From Porticoccaceae bacterium (lineage in GTDB: Bacteria > Pseudomonadota > Gammaproteobacteria > Pseudomonadales > Porticoccaceae), in NCBI GenBank assembly GCA_017858135.1, contig JAFMBY010000009.1:1-45219 (forward strand): DNA of 45,219 bases, in the 5' to 3' direction. Every line of letters starts with the position of its first letter. Within the stretch, counting starts at the first letter, position 1. The notes under the pieces are model-generated. The model saw only the letters and a list, made by a program, of their open reading frames with translations. It did no database searches and was not told the DNA's origin. This document shows positions 7,669 to 17,169 of this stretch, one piece after another. The position numbers and the translations under genes were made by a program.

Positions 7669-9405
7669 ATGAATATGCCCCAGATTGCATTGCAAGGCCT
7701 GCCAAAGCGCTTGGTCGATGATCAGTTAATCGCCGCCACGGTGATCGAAGAGGCCACTGCTAGCGCAAAAAGTAACAAGATCTCCTTGGTACAGTACCTC
7801 TGCGATAAACAGCTGCTGTCGTCTCAGCAGTTTGGTGAATCGGCCTCAAAAGAGTTTGGCATTCCACTCTATGCCCTCGACCAACATAATCCAGACTTTT
7901 TCCCTCGCGATGTGGTGGACAGCAAGTTGCTGCGCAAGCATCAGGCCATTCCTTTAATGCAGCGTGGCGGTCGGTTGTTTGTGGCGATTGCCGACCCCAC
8001 CAATCAGCGCGCTATTACTGAGATTCATTTTCAGGCGGGGCTGGCGATTGAGCCGGTACTGGCGCTGTATTCTGATATCAGCAAAACCCTGGACAAGTGG
8101 CTGGAAAGCTCGAATGACGACGATCTCGGCGAGGCGCTGGGCACAATTAATGATGTGCACCTCGATGAATTGGATCTCGAGGCGATCGACGACAGCGCTG
8201 ATTCAGCCGAGGGGACGGATAACAATGGCGAAGACGATGCGCCGATTGTGCGTTTTGTTAACAAGATGCTGGTCGATGCCATTCGTCTCGGCGCCTCTGA
8301 CATCCACTTTGAACCCTACGAGAAAAGCTATCGCGTGCGCTTTCGCATAGATGGCATTTTGCAGGAGATGTCGCGGCCGCCGGCGAATCTTGCATCACGT
8401 TTGGCGGCGCGCTTAAAGGTCATGTCGCGGATGGATATTTCTGAGCGTCGAGTGCCTCAGGATGGCCGAGTTAAACTCAACCTGTCCAAAACCAAAACCA
8501 TCGATTTTCGGGTTAACACCCTGCCACTGCAGTTTGGCGAAAAAATTGTCTTGCGGATTCTCGACCCGAGCAGCGCGCGCATGGGTATTGAAGCACTGGG
8601 CTATGAAGATGACCAAAAGCAGCTTTATCTGGAGGCGCTGGCCCGCCCCCAGGGGATGATTCTGGTCACCGGGCCAACCGGTAGCGGTAAAACGGTATCG
8701 CTGTATACCGGACTGAATATTCTCAACACCACCGAGCGCAATATTTCGACGGCTGAAGATCCAATTGAAATCAATATGGAAGGCATTAACCAAACGCAGA
8801 TTAATATGCGCGTTGGGCTCTCTTTTGCCGAGGCACTGCGCTCGTTTTTACGCCAGGATCCAGATGTGGTGATGGTCGGTGAGATTCGCGATTTGGAAAC
8901 CGCAGAAATTTCAATCAAGGCGGCGCAGACCGGTCACTTGGTGCTTTCGACGTTACATACTAACAGCGCGCCGGAGACGCTGACGCGACTGCTGAATATG
9001 GGTGTTCCCGCCTTTAATGTGGCGACCTCGGTCAATCTGATTATCGCCCAGCGCCTCGGCCGCAAGCTTTGCACGCAGTGCCGTGAGCCCTTTACCGATA
9101 TTCCAGACGAGGTGCTCAGCGAGGAGGGTTTTGACACTATCGGCATTCCCCGTGAACAGATAACGCTGTATAAGCCGATCGGCTGCTCCCACTGCACCAA
9201 CGGTTATAAAGGTCGTGTCGGTGTTTATGAAACGCTTAAAATTTCGCCGGCGATTTCACGTATTATTATGCAGGGAGGCAGCTCACTGGACATTCTCGAC
9301 GCTGCGCTCAAGGAAGGGTTTAGGCCATTGCGCAGCTCCGCTCTGCGCAAAGCAGCAGCCGGGCTAATTAGTATTGAAGAAGCCAATCGCATCACCAAGG
9401 ATTAA
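7669..9405 (+). CDS. pilB: Type IV pilus assembly ATPase PilB
   Basis: This GspE/PilB hexameric ATPase powers pilus extension at the inner membrane. It has the N-terminal MshEN-type domain, Walker A GPTGSGKT (about residues 335-342), Walker B VVMVGEIRD, the His-box region TGHLVLSTLHTN, and the zinc tetracysteine CTQC...CSHC (about 468-509). I start at ATG 7669 (578 aa, MNMPQIALQG) instead of the TTG at 7636 in the ORF track, because conservation with PilB starts there and an AAGG element lies upstream. ATG 7675 is also possible. It is the first gene of pilBCD, divergent from pilA, and full length. Confidence 0.96.
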   Translation: MNMPQIALQGLPKRLVDDQLIAATVIEEATASAKSNKISLVQYLCDKQLLSSQQFGESASKEFGIPLYALDQHNPDFFPRDVVDSKLLRKHQAIPLMQRGGRLFVAIADPTNQRAITEIHFQAGLAIEPVLALYSDISKTLDKWLESSNDDDLGEALGTINDVHLDELDLEAIDDSADSAEGTDNNGEDDAPIVRFVNKMLVDAIRLGASDIHFEPYEKSYRVRFRIDGILQEMSRPPANLASRLAARLKVMSRMDISERRVPQDGRVKLNLSKTKTIDFRVNTLPLQFGEKIVLRILDPSSARMGIEALGYEDDQKQLYLEALARPQGMILVTGPTGSGKTVSLYTGLNILNTTERNISTAEDPIEINMEGINQTQINMRVGLSFAEALRSFLRQDPDVVMVGEIRDLETAEISIKAAQTGHLVLSTLHTNSAPETLTRLLNMGVPAFNVATSVNLIIAQRLGRKLCTQCREPFTDIPDEVLSEEGFDTIGIPREQITLYKPIGCSHCTNGYKGRVGVYETLKISPAISRIIMQGGSSLDILDAALKEGFRPLRSSALRKAAAGLISIEEANRITKD

Positions 9406-9451
9406 TGGCTAACAAACGTTTATTTATTTTTATCAAGGAAGGAAAAAGGTT

Positions 9452-10666
9452 ATGGCGACGACTGCCGAGCATTACCTGTTTGTTTACCGCGGTAAAAACC
9501 GCAAGGGCGAAAAAGTTCAGGGGGAGATAAAAGCCGACAACTTAATGACCGTAAAGGGGCAGTTGCGCAAACAGGGCATTATTTCCACGTCAATCAAAAA
9601 GAAAGCCAAGCCGCTGTTCAGTCGCGCCAAGAAAATTGTTCCAGCCGATATTGCACTGTTTACCCGCCAGTTAGCCACCATGATGAAGGCCGGCGTGCCG
9701 CTGGTGCAGGCATTTGATATTGTCGCCGATGGCTTTGATAAACCCGCGATGCGGGAATTGATTATGCAGATTCGCGATGACGTGGCGGCCGGTGGCAGCT
9801 TTGCCAATGCACTGCGCAAAAGCCCGCGCTATTTTGACGATCTGTTTTGCAGCCTAGTGGACTCCGGTGAAACTGCCGGTGCCCTCGAGACGATGCTCGA
9901 TCGCGTCGCCACTTACAAAGAAAAGACTGAGCAGTTAAAAGCCAAGATCAAAAAAGCGTTGACCTACCCGATTGCGGTGCTGGTGGTTGCACTGGTGGTG
10001 ACGGCGATTTTGCTGATTAAGGTGGTGCCGGTGTTTGCTGAAACCTTCAGCAGCTTTGGTGCCGACCTGCCGGCCTTTACGCTGTTTGTACTCGGCCTGT
10101 CGGAAATGATGCAGGAATACTGGCTACTCGTATTGATTGTCACTGGCGTAGCGCTTTACGCTTTTAAAGAGGCGCGTTTTCGCTCGGCAAAGTTTGCCTA
10201 TGCCGTCGATCGCTATGCCCTGAAGTTGCCAATTATCGGCAGCATTATTTATCACGCTGTGGTGGCGCGCTTCGCGCGTACTCTGGCAACCACCTTTGCT
10301 GCCGGTGTGCCGATTGTCGATGCGCTTGAGTCGGTGGCCGGCGCAGCGGGCAATGCTCTCTATCGAGATGCCATTTTACAGGTGCGCGACGATGTCACTA
10401 CCGGCATTCAGCTGCAGGTGGCGATTAAGGCGCGAAAAATGTTTCCGATTCTGTTGCAACAGATGACCGCCATTGGTGAAGAGTCTGGGGCACTGGATGA
10501 AATGCTGGAAAAAGCGGCGCTGCACTATGAGGAGCTGGTAGACAACTCCGTCGACAATCTGACCAGCCTGCTGGAACCGTTGATTATGTCAGTACTGGGT
10601 GTTTTGGTTGGCGGCCTGATGATCGCTATGTACCTGCCAATATTCCAGTTGGGTAATGTGGTTTAA
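9452..10666 (+). CDS. pilC: Type IV pilus inner membrane platform protein PilC
   Basis: The 404-aa protein has two T2SSF/GspF-type domains (about residues 70-195 and 275-395), each with the pattern FTRQLATMMKAGVPL / FARTLATTFAAGVPIVDAL, and three membrane segments near 170-195, 220-240 and 375-398. PilC sits under the pilus, transmits PilB/PilT motor action and is needed for assembly. The RBS AAGGAAGGAAAA precedes the ATG, 46 nt after pilB. Length equals the usual PilC (about 405 aa). Confidence 0.96.
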   Translation: MATTAEHYLFVYRGKNRKGEKVQGEIKADNLMTVKGQLRKQGIISTSIKKKAKPLFSRAKKIVPADIALFTRQLATMMKAGVPLVQAFDIVADGFDKPAMRELIMQIRDDVAAGGSFANALRKSPRYFDDLFCSLVDSGETAGALETMLDRVATYKEKTEQLKAKIKKALTYPIAVLVVALVVTAILLIKVVPVFAETFSSFGADLPAFTLFVLGLSEMMQEYWLLVLIVTGVALYAFKEARFRSAKFAYAVDRYALKLPIIGSIIYHAVVARFARTLATTFAAGVPIVDALESVAGAAGNALYRDAILQVRDDVTTGIQLQVAIKARKMFPILLQQMTAIGEESGALDEMLEKAALHYEELVDNSVDNLTSLLEPLIMSVLGVLVGGLMIAMYLPIFQLGNVV

Positions 10667-10790
10667 TAGATTATCTGTCGAGCGGGGCTATTGTGGTCTA
10701 GATTTGACTCTATAAGTTGCGCTGGCTATAAGCCTTGTTAACGCTTTTTAACTGAGCAGCACTACTCTGCGCTCCAACGTTGAATTATCT

Positions 10791-11660
10791 ATGCTACCGA
10801 CATTATTAGAAACTGGCCTATCACCCGCAGCCCTTGCCATGGCAGCTTTCCCCCTTGGTTTAATTATCGGCAGCTTTCTCAATGTGGTGATTCTGCGGTT
10901 TCCCGAACAACTCAAAAATAGCTGGCGCCGCGAGTCACAGGATTTTCTCGGCCTGCCCGAAGAGGCCGCGGAGCCATTGTCACTGGCAATGCCAGCGTCG
11001 CGCTGCCCCTCTTGCGGCGTACCGATTAAACCCTGGCACAATATTCCAGTGATCAGCTATGTCTTCCTGCGCGGCAAGTGCACAGCCTGCTCGACGCCGA
11101 TTTCTATTCAATACCCACTGGTTGAACTGCTTAGCGGACTGGCCACCGCGTTTATTGTTTACCAGTTTGGGCTGTCGCTAATGGCTGCCTATTGCCTGCT
11201 GTTTACCTGGATATTAATTGCTCTGACCGGGATTGATTACATCGATCAGTTGCTACCCGATCAAATGACATTGCCACTGCTGTGGCTGGGACTTTTCGCC
11301 AATCTAAACGGGACTTTTGTGCCGCTCAATGAGGCGGTGATTGGGGCGCTGGCCGGGTATCTGTCGCTGTGGTCAGTGTTCTGGATGTTTAGGCTGGTCA
11401 CCGGCAAAGAGGGCATGGGTTACGGTGACTTTAAGTTGCTCGCCGCGCTGGGCGCGTGGATGGGTTGGCAGATGTTACCGCTGATCATTATTTTGTCGAC
11501 CTTTGTCGGTGCTCTGGTCGGTGTTGTCGGCCTGTTGATGAAAACGCGAGAAAAACAGATGCCGATGGCTTTTGGGCCCTTTCTGGCCATGGCAGGTTGG
11601 CTTGCTTTAATCTGGGGTGATAAAATTATCGGCTCTTATTTAAGTGTATTTGGCCTTTAG
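10791..11660 (+). CDS. pilD: Prepilin peptidase / N-methyltransferase PilD
   Basis: The 289-aa polytopic enzyme cleaves type IV prepilin leaders after Gly and methylates the new N-terminus. The N-terminal cytosolic methylase domain has two zinc pairs, C72/C75 and C97/C100. The aspartyl protease residues are in GIDYIDQLLPD (D149) and GMGYGDFKLL (D213), the same positions as in P. aeruginosa PilD. Membrane segments are at about 15-35 and several from 110 to the end. It lies 124 nt after pilC and before coaE; PilA in this window is its expected substrate. Other prepilin-like substrates would lie outside the window. Confidence 0.97.
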   Translation: MLPTLLETGLSPAALAMAAFPLGLIIGSFLNVVILRFPEQLKNSWRRESQDFLGLPEEAAEPLSLAMPASRCPSCGVPIKPWHNIPVISYVFLRGKCTACSTPISIQYPLVELLSGLATAFIVYQFGLSLMAAYCLLFTWILIALTGIDYIDQLLPDQMTLPLLWLGLFANLNGTFVPLNEAVIGALAGYLSLWSVFWMFRLVTGKEGMGYGDFKLLAALGAWMGWQMLPLIIILSTFVGALVGVVGLLMKTREKQMPMAFGPFLAMAGWLALIWGDKIIGSYLSVFGL

Positions 11661-11704
11661 CGCTGTCACTTATTTTTAGCAATCGACAGGCGCGGCATTC
11701 TATA

Positions 11705-12343
11705 GTGACATTTAATCGACTCAGTTCAGGTTCCCTGATCGTTGGCTTGACCGGCGGCATTGGCAGTGGCAAAAGCACCGTTGCCGAGGCCTTTCGTCAG
11801 CTCGGCATTGATACGGTTGATGCCGATCAGGCGTCGCGCAAAGTGGTTGAGCCGGGCATGCCGGCGCTGGCGGCGATCGCCGAGCACTTTGGTGGTGAGA
11901 TTATTCAATCTGATGGCAACTTGGATCGCGCCGCTCTGCGCCAAATTATCTTTACTGACCCCGTTCAGAAGCAGTGGCTCGAGTCTCTGTTGCACCCTTT
12001 AATCCGCGACTGGATTGTGCAGCAGTTACAGGCATCGACCAGTCCCTATGTGATTCTTGAATCACCGCTGCTGTTCGAAACCGATCAATATCAACTAGTG
12101 GATAAGACCGTACTGGTCGATGTGCCAGTTGAGCTGCAAATAGAGCGTGCCTGTGCCAGAGATGACAATCAGGCTGATCAGATTCAACGCATTATCGATG
12201 CTCAACTGCCACGTCAGGAAAAGCTTTCGCGCGCCGATCTGGTATTAGATAATTCGCCGCCGCTGGACAGTCTGGCGCAACGTGTTGCAGCGCTTCACGA
12301 GACGCTTTTAAGCTTGGCCAACAACAAGGAAAAATCCCAATGA
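11705..12343 (+). CDS. coaE: Dephospho-CoA kinase
   Basis: The 212-aa P-loop kinase catalyses the last step of coenzyme A synthesis, ATP-dependent phosphorylation of the 3'-OH of dephospho-CoA. Walker A GGIGSGKST is at residues 17-25, followed by the VDADQASRKVVEPG substrate region and LLFETD lid segment. The start is GTG at 11705. It is 44 nt after pilD and overlaps yacG by 4 nt (ATGA), so pilD-coaE-yacG may be read together. Length fits the family (about 200-210 aa). Confidence 0.96.
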   Translation: MTFNRLSSGSLIVGLTGGIGSGKSTVAEAFRQLGIDTVDADQASRKVVEPGMPALAAIAEHFGGEIIQSDGNLDRAALRQIIFTDPVQKQWLESLLHPLIRDWIVQQLQASTSPYVILESPLLFETDQYQLVDKTVLVDVPVELQIERACARDDNQADQIQRIIDAQLPRQEKLSRADLVLDNSPPLDSLAQRVAALHETLLSLANNKEKSQ

Positions 12344-12582
12344 GCTCCGTCACAACCTTAAACTGTCCCACCTGCAAAAACACCGTGGAGTGGAGTGATA
12401 AATTCCCGTTCCGTCCGTTTTGCAGTCAACGCTGTCAGCAGATCGATTTTGGTGGCTGGGCTCAGGAGAGTTTTGCCATTAGCGGCGCGGCGTTGGTTGA
12501 TCCCGAGGTGATGGATTCGGAACAGTTATCCAAAGAGCTACTTGAGGCGGGATTGATCGACCCAAAGTTGCTCGATTCCTGA
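12340..12582 (+). CDS. yacG: DNA gyrase inhibitor YacG (zinc-binding)
   Basis: The 80-aa protein has a single zinc finger with C9, C12, C28 and C32, the same positions as E. coli YacG, and the signature FCSQRCQQIDFGGW. E. coli YacG binds GyrB and inhibits gyrase supercoiling. An acidic C-terminal tail follows the finger. It is translationally coupled to coaE. In E. coli zapD separates coaE and yacG; here they overlap directly. It converges on mutT with a 19-nt gap. Confidence 0.95.
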   Translation: MSSVTTLNCPTCKNTVEWSDKFPFRPFCSQRCQQIDFGGWAQESFAISGAALVDPEVMDSEQLSKELLEAGLIDPKLLDS

Positions 12583-12601
12583 AAATTGCTAGTGTTAAGC
12601 G

Positions 12602-13030
12602 TTAGGCCTTGAGACCGTCTGCGCGAAGACGTTGCAAAATGGGCTGATTGCCCGCTGGGAATAACAAGCTTCCCGCTGCTGCCGAGGAGAGTAAATCCGC
12701 CAAACTGATCCAGCGACACTGCTGCCCTTCTTTGCCCTGAGCAATCCCTGAAAAGCTATCGACCTGCCAAATATCCAATAGGACTTTTTTATCGACGTAG
12801 TCGTGCTGCACCTGCATATAGGGTTGCGACTGGGTGACATAAATATCAATTTCTTCGAACAGTTCACGAGCGAGCGCTGCGTCGGCCTCTTCGCCGGCTT
12901 CGACTTTACCACCGGGAAATTCCCACAGTCCGCCCTGGTGAAGATGATCGGCGCGGCGTGAAATAAAGATGCGCTGATCTGCGCCAAGGACGATGCCGGC
13001 AACCACATGAATACGGTTCACCGCCAACAC
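12602..13030 (-). CDS. mutT: 8-oxo-dGTP diphosphatase MutT (Nudix)
   Basis: The 142-aa Nudix hydrolase sanitises the nucleotide pool by hydrolysing 8-oxo-dGTP to the monophosphate, preventing A:T to C:G transversions. The start resembles MutT (VVAGIVL...IFISRR), with LWEFPGGKVEAGE and the Nudix box at 41-63. The box ends EEIDI where the consensus has Gly before the last hydrophobic residue, so the Gly is replaced by Asp; all metal-binding Glu are kept. The GTG start directly follows the argJ stop with no clear RBS, so expression probably depends on argJ translation. GTG 13021 is an alternative start. A mutT-yacG-coaE neighbourhood is conserved in E. coli. Confidence 0.9.
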   Translation of the reverse strand: MLAVNRIHVVAGIVLGADQRIFISRRADHLHQGGLWEFPGGKVEAGEEADAALARELFEEIDIYVTQSQPYMQVQHDYVDKKVLLDIWQVDSFSGIAQGKEGQQCRWISLADLLSSAAAGSLLFPAGNQPILQRLRADGLKA

Positions 13031-14248
13031 CTAGGTGCGGTATTCGGCATTGATGCGCACATACTCATAGGTCAGGTCGGTGGTCCAGACGGTTTCTTCG
13101 ACAGTGCCGCGATTGAGTGAGATGTGGATGCTAATATCTTCCGCCGCCATGGCCTGCTCGCCGGCGGCTTCGGTGTAACTGGCTGCGCGACCGCCAGCCT
13201 CAACAATTAATACCTGATTGAGGCTCACCGAAACGCGGCTGACATCGAGATTTTCGACACCGGCTCGCCCGACGGCAGCGAGAATACGCCCCCAGTTAGC
13301 ATCGGACGCGGCCAGCGCTGTTTTCACCAGCGGTGACTCGGCAACGGTATAAGCTACTTTTAAGGCTTCAGCAGAATCCAGCGCACCGTCGACTTCTACC
13401 GCGACAAATTTAGTCGCGCCTTCACCGTCGCGAATAATCGCCTGCGCCAGTTCGATAAAAACCTGCTCAAGCTGAGTGACAAACTGCTCAAAATTGCATT
13501 CATCGATGGTTATGCCACTGGCTCCGGTGGCCACTAGCACCAATGAGTCATTGGTTGAGGTGTCACTGTCGACGGTGATGCGGTTAAACGATTTGTTCAC
13601 CACGCGCTGGAGGGCATGGTGCAATAGTTCAGCGTCGATCTCTGCATCGGTGGCTACAAATCCGAGCATGGTAGCCATATTAGGCTTAATCATGCCCGAG
13701 CCTTTGCTAATGCCGGTAATGGTGATCAACTCTGCGGAGGCCGCATTGGGCCGGTACTGAAGGCTGGCTCCTTTGGCGCGGGTGTCAGTGGTCAAAATAC
13801 CTTCGGCGGCATCGACCCAAGCGTTTTCATCCAGTGCCTCAACGGCCGCGGGCAGCGCCGTGAGTAGCGTTTGCATCGGCATTGGCTCACCAATCACGCC
13901 GGTGGAAAACGGCAGCACCTGCTGTGCAGAAACACCCTGTAATTCAGCGAGACTGTCACAACTGCGCTGGGCATCGAGTAGCCCCTGCTCGCCGGTTCCG
14001 GCATTGGCATTGCCGGTATTGATCAGCAGGTAACGCGGGGTGTGCGTGCTGAGATGCTGGCGCGACACCAGTACAGGGGCGGCGCAAAAGGCATTTTGGG
14101 TAAACACTGCGGCCACCGTTGAGTCTGGCGCTAGTGCCATCACCACCAGGTCTTTGCGACCGACGGTTTTGATACCGGCGCTGGTGGTACCCAGTTTGAA
14201 CCCGGCGACTGGGTGCATGGTTGGGAAGGGTTTAGTGCCTGTGGCCAT
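13031..14248 (-). CDS. argJ: Bifunctional glutamate N-acetyltransferase / ornithine acetyltransferase ArgJ
   Basis: The 405-aa protein transfers acetyl from N-acetylornithine to glutamate in the cyclic arginine pathway, and may also make N-acetylglutamate from acetyl-CoA. It is an Ntn-type self-cleaving protein: the KGSGMIKPNMATML motif is present, with expected autocleavage between A192 and T193, leaving T193 as nucleophile. The oxyanion residues in STGVIGEP (115-122) and the C-terminal YVRINAEYRT are also typical. It lies between secA and mutT on the same strand, as in pseudomonads; E. coli lacks argJ. Whether it is mono- or bifunctional cannot be told from sequence. Confidence 0.96.
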   Translation of the reverse strand: MATGTKPFPTMHPVAGFKLGTTSAGIKTVGRKDLVVMALAPDSTVAAVFTQNAFCAAPVLVSRQHLSTHTPRYLLINTGNANAGTGEQGLLDAQRSCDSLAELQGVSAQQVLPFSTGVIGEPMPMQTLLTALPAAVEALDENAWVDAAEGILTTDTRAKGASLQYRPNAASAELITITGISKGSGMIKPNMATMLGFVATDAEIDAELLHHALQRVVNKSFNRITVDSDTSTNDSLVLVATGASGITIDECNFEQFVTQLEQVFIELAQAIIRDGEGATKFVAVEVDGALDSAEALKVAYTVAESPLVKTALAASDANWGRILAAVGRAGVENLDVSRVSVSLNQVLIVEAGGRAASYTEAAGEQAMAAEDISIHISLNRGTVEETVWTTDLTYEYVRINAEYRT

Positions 14249-14284
14249 CTCAATTCCTGTCTAAATATCCGCTCTGTGGGTTGG

Positions 14285-17038
14285 CTAAATTTTGCCGTGA
14301 CACTGTTTGTATTTTTTACCTGAACCGCATGGGCAGGGATCATTGCGCCCCACCTTGGGCCCGACGCGCTGTATAGGTTGCACTGCCTGAGCGCCATCGT
14401 CGCTGCTCTGATTGTCTTGCTGGGCGAGACTGGCGCTCTGAGCATGCTGGTACTCGCGACCCTCTTGCTCTTTGCGGCGCTGTTCTTCGAGCTTGCGCAT
14501 GTCGTCGTCACTGGCGATCTGAATATGACTGAGGAAACGAATGGTTTCATATTTTATGTTGGCCAATAGCTCTTCAAACATAGCGAAGGATTCACGCTTG
14601 TATTCCTGCTTGGGATTTTTCTGCGCGTAGGCGCGCAGTCCAATGCCCTGACGCAGCTGGTCCATGTTGGCGAGGTGGTCTTTCCACTGGGTGTCGAGCA
14701 CCTGAAGCATGATTTGGCGTTCGACTTCGCGCATTTGCGCGCCAACGTCGGCGTAGCGAGTCTGGTAGTCGAGCTGGATCAGCTCAATAGCGCGATTGCG
14801 CACGCCCTCTTCATCGAGACGACTATCCTCTTCGAGCCATGTGCTGATCGGCAACTGAACGCCAAAATCAGTGGCCAAGGCTTTTTCAAGGCCATCGATA
14901 TCCCACTGCTCTTCAAGACTCTGTGGCGGGATAAAATTATCGATCACCTGTGTGACAACATCTTCACGAACATTGCTGATCACGTCAGAAATATCGCCGT
15001 CTTCAAGTAGATCATTGCGTTGCTGGTAGATCACCTGACGTTGATCATTGGCGACATCGTCGTACTCGAGCAAGTGTTTGCGGATATCAAAGTTGCGCCC
15101 TTCGACTTTGCGCTGGGCTTTGACAATGGCGTTGGTGACCATACTGTGTTCAATCGACTCGCCATGCTCCATGCCCATCGAACGCATCATATTTTTCATC
15201 CGATCGGAGGCAAATAAACGCATCAATGGATCTTCGAGGGAGAGATAAAAGCGCGAAACACCGGGGTCACCCTGACGACCGGAACGGCCGCGCAACTGGT
15301 TGTCGATGCGCCGTGATTCATGGCGCTCGGTCGCGACGATATGCAGGCCACCGGCCTCGATAACGGTTTTGTGGCGCTCTTCCCACTCGGCCCTGAGGGC
15401 GGCAATCTCGCTGTCGCTGGCATTGTCGAGCTCTTTGATTTCCGCTTCGACGTTGCCGCCAAGCACGATATCAGTGCCGCGACCGGCCATATTAGTGGCG
15501 ATGGTGACCGCCCCTGGACGCCCGGCTTCGACAATAATATTCGCTTCGCGCTCGTGCTGTTTGGCATTTAATACGTTGTGCTTAATGCCCGCTTTGGTGA
15601 GCATCTTCGACAGTAGCTCGGAGGTCTCAACCGATGCCGTACCGACTAATACCGGCGCGCCTTTCTCAATAATCTCGGCGATATCCTCAATCACCGCTTC
15701 AAACTTTTCTTCCTGGGTTAAAAACACCAGGTCATTGAGGTCTTGGCGTTTCACCTCGACATTGGTCGGGATCACCATCACCTGGAGGCCATAGATTTGC
15801 TGGAATTCGTAGGCTTCGGTGTCGGCGGTGCCGGTCATACCGGCGAGCTTGTTGTAGAGGCGGAAATAATTCTGGAATGTGGTCGAGGCGAGGGTCTGAC
15901 TCTCCTGCTGAATCGGCAGCCCTTCTTTTGCTTCAATAGCCTGGTGTAGGCCCTCAGAGAGACGACGACCGGGCATGGTGCGGCCGGTGTGCTCGTCGAT
16001 CAGCACGGCTTGATTGTCTTCAATAATGTATTCAACATCGCGCTGAAAGAGATTTTGTGCACGCAGCGCCGAGTGTACGTGGTGCAGCAAGCCTAAATTT
16101 GATGCCTGATAGAGACTGTCATCTGGCCCCAGTAACTCCTCACCAATCAGTATCTCTTCAACTTTTTGAAAGCCCTCTTCGGTCAGCTCAACCGCGCGGG
16201 TTTTTTCATCGACGACAAAATCACCCGGCTGCTCTTCGCTGCCAGCCTCAAGTTTCAGGGTCAGAGCATTGACGCTGCGATAGAGCGAGGAACTGTCCTG
16301 AGCGGCGCCAGAAATAACCAGCGGTGTTCTCGCTTCATCGATCAAGATCGAATCGACTTCATCGACAATAGCAAAGTTGAGACCGCGCTGAGACTTGTCC
16401 TCGAGGCGCAGCGCCATGTTGTCGCGCAGATAGTCGAAGCCAAATTCATTGTTGGTGCCGTAGGTAATATCGGCCGCATAGGCTTCACGTCGAGTGCACG
16501 GACGCAGCGTCTCGTCGCCCTCTGCCATAACGAATGAGTTGGCGCTGTCGGGTCCCTGATAGGACTGGATCACGCCAACGGAAAGTCCTAGGCCCTGATA
16601 CAGCGGTGCCATCCACTGTGCATCGCGACGCGCCAGGTAGTCATTCACGGTAATCACATGCACGCCCTCTGCCGGCAGCGCATTGAGGTAGGCTGCCAGC
16701 GTCGCGACCAGTGTCTTGCCTTCACCGGTACGCATTTCGGCAATACGGCCCTGATGCAGGGTCAGGCCACCAATCATCTGCACATCAAAATGGCGCATAC
16801 CCATGACGCGGCTGGCGGTTTCGCGAACCACGGCAAAGGCTTCGGGTAATAACTGGTCCAAGCTTTTGCCTGCCTCAAGCTGCTGGCGTAAGCGCAGGGT
16901 TTCCGCTTTCAAATCAGCGTCGCTGAGCTCGCTTAAACCCGCTTCCAGCTCATTGATTTGGCTGACAGTTTTACGCATTTTGCGTATTTCTCGGTCATTT
17001 TTGCTACCGAAAACTTTCTTAAAAATATTCGCGAACAT
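14285..17038 (-). CDS. secA: Preprotein translocase ATPase SecA
   Basis: The 917-aa motor drives post-translational export of unfolded proteins through SecYEG. Visible parts are Walker A MRTGEGKT (102-109), the DEAD-like VDEVDS box, the GMTGTA segment, the helicase motif [10 protein letters not shown] and the C-terminal SecB/lipid-binding zinc site [15 protein letters not shown] (C902, C904, C913, H914). Length is close to E. coli SecA (901 aa). It is 36 nt upstream of argJ and 131 nt downstream of an M23 peptidase gene. E. coli has secM in that upstream place; no secM-like ORF with an arrest motif is visible here. Confidence 0.98.
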   Translation of the reverse strand: MFANIFKKVFGSKNDREIRKMRKTVSQINELEAGLSELSDADLKAETLRLRQQLEAGKSLDQLLPEAFAVVRETASRVMGMRHFDVQMIGGLTLHQGRIAEMRTGEGKTLVATLAAYLNALPAEGVHVITVNDYLARRDAQWMAPLYQGLGLSVGVIQSYQGPDSANSFVMAEGDETLRPCTRREAYAADITYGTNNEFGFDYLRDNMALRLEDKSQRGLNFAIVDEVDSILIDEARTPLVISGAAQDSSSLYRSVNALTLKLEAGSEEQPGDFVVDEKTRAVELTEEGFQKVEEILIGEELLGPDDSLYQASNLGLLHHVHSALRAQNLFQRDVEYIIEDNQAVLIDEHTGRTMPGRRLSEGLHQAIEAKEGLPIQQESQTLASTTFQNYFRLYNKLAGMTGTADTEAYEFQQIYGLQVMVIPTNVEVKRQDLNDLVFLTQEEKFEAVIEDIAEIIEKGAPVLVGTASVETSELLSKMLTKAGIKHNVLNAKQHEREANIIVEAGRPGAVTIATNMAGRGTDIVLGGNVEAEIKELDNASDSEIAALRAEWEERHKTVIEAGGLHIVATERHESRRIDNQLRGRSGRQGDPGVSRFYLSLEDPLMRLFASDRMKNMMRSMGMEHGESIEHSMVTNAIVKAQRKVEGRNFDIRKHLLEYDDVANDQRQVIYQQRNDLLEDGDISDVISNVREDVVTQVIDNFIPPQSLEEQWDIDGLEKALATDFGVQLPISTWLEEDSRLDEEGVRNRAIELIQLDYQTRYADVGAQMREVERQIMLQVLDTQWKDHLANMDQLRQGIGLRAYAQKNPKQEYKRESFAMFEELLANIKYETIRFLSHIQIASDDDMRKLEEQRRKEQEGREYQHAQSASLAQQDNQSSDDGAQAVQPIQRVGPKVGRNDPCPCGSGKKYKQCHGKI

Positions 17039-17169
17039 ACTATTTTTCCATCAATAAATAACAAGACACTCAGGGGCACGCCAGCGCAGATAAAAACTCT
17101 GTAGACCGATTTATAAGCAGGTTTATCAGCTGCTCAGGCCTAGCATAGTCTCTATCGGAGAGGGTATTT

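Noticed and set aside
15300-15794. 164-aa plus-strand ORF opposite secA
   Set aside because: It is a long shadow ORF of a GC-rich coding frame; SecA explains the region fully.
17039-17169. A secM-like leader upstream of secA
   Set aside because: No ORF with an arrest motif is present; the gap after the M23 gene is only 131 nt.
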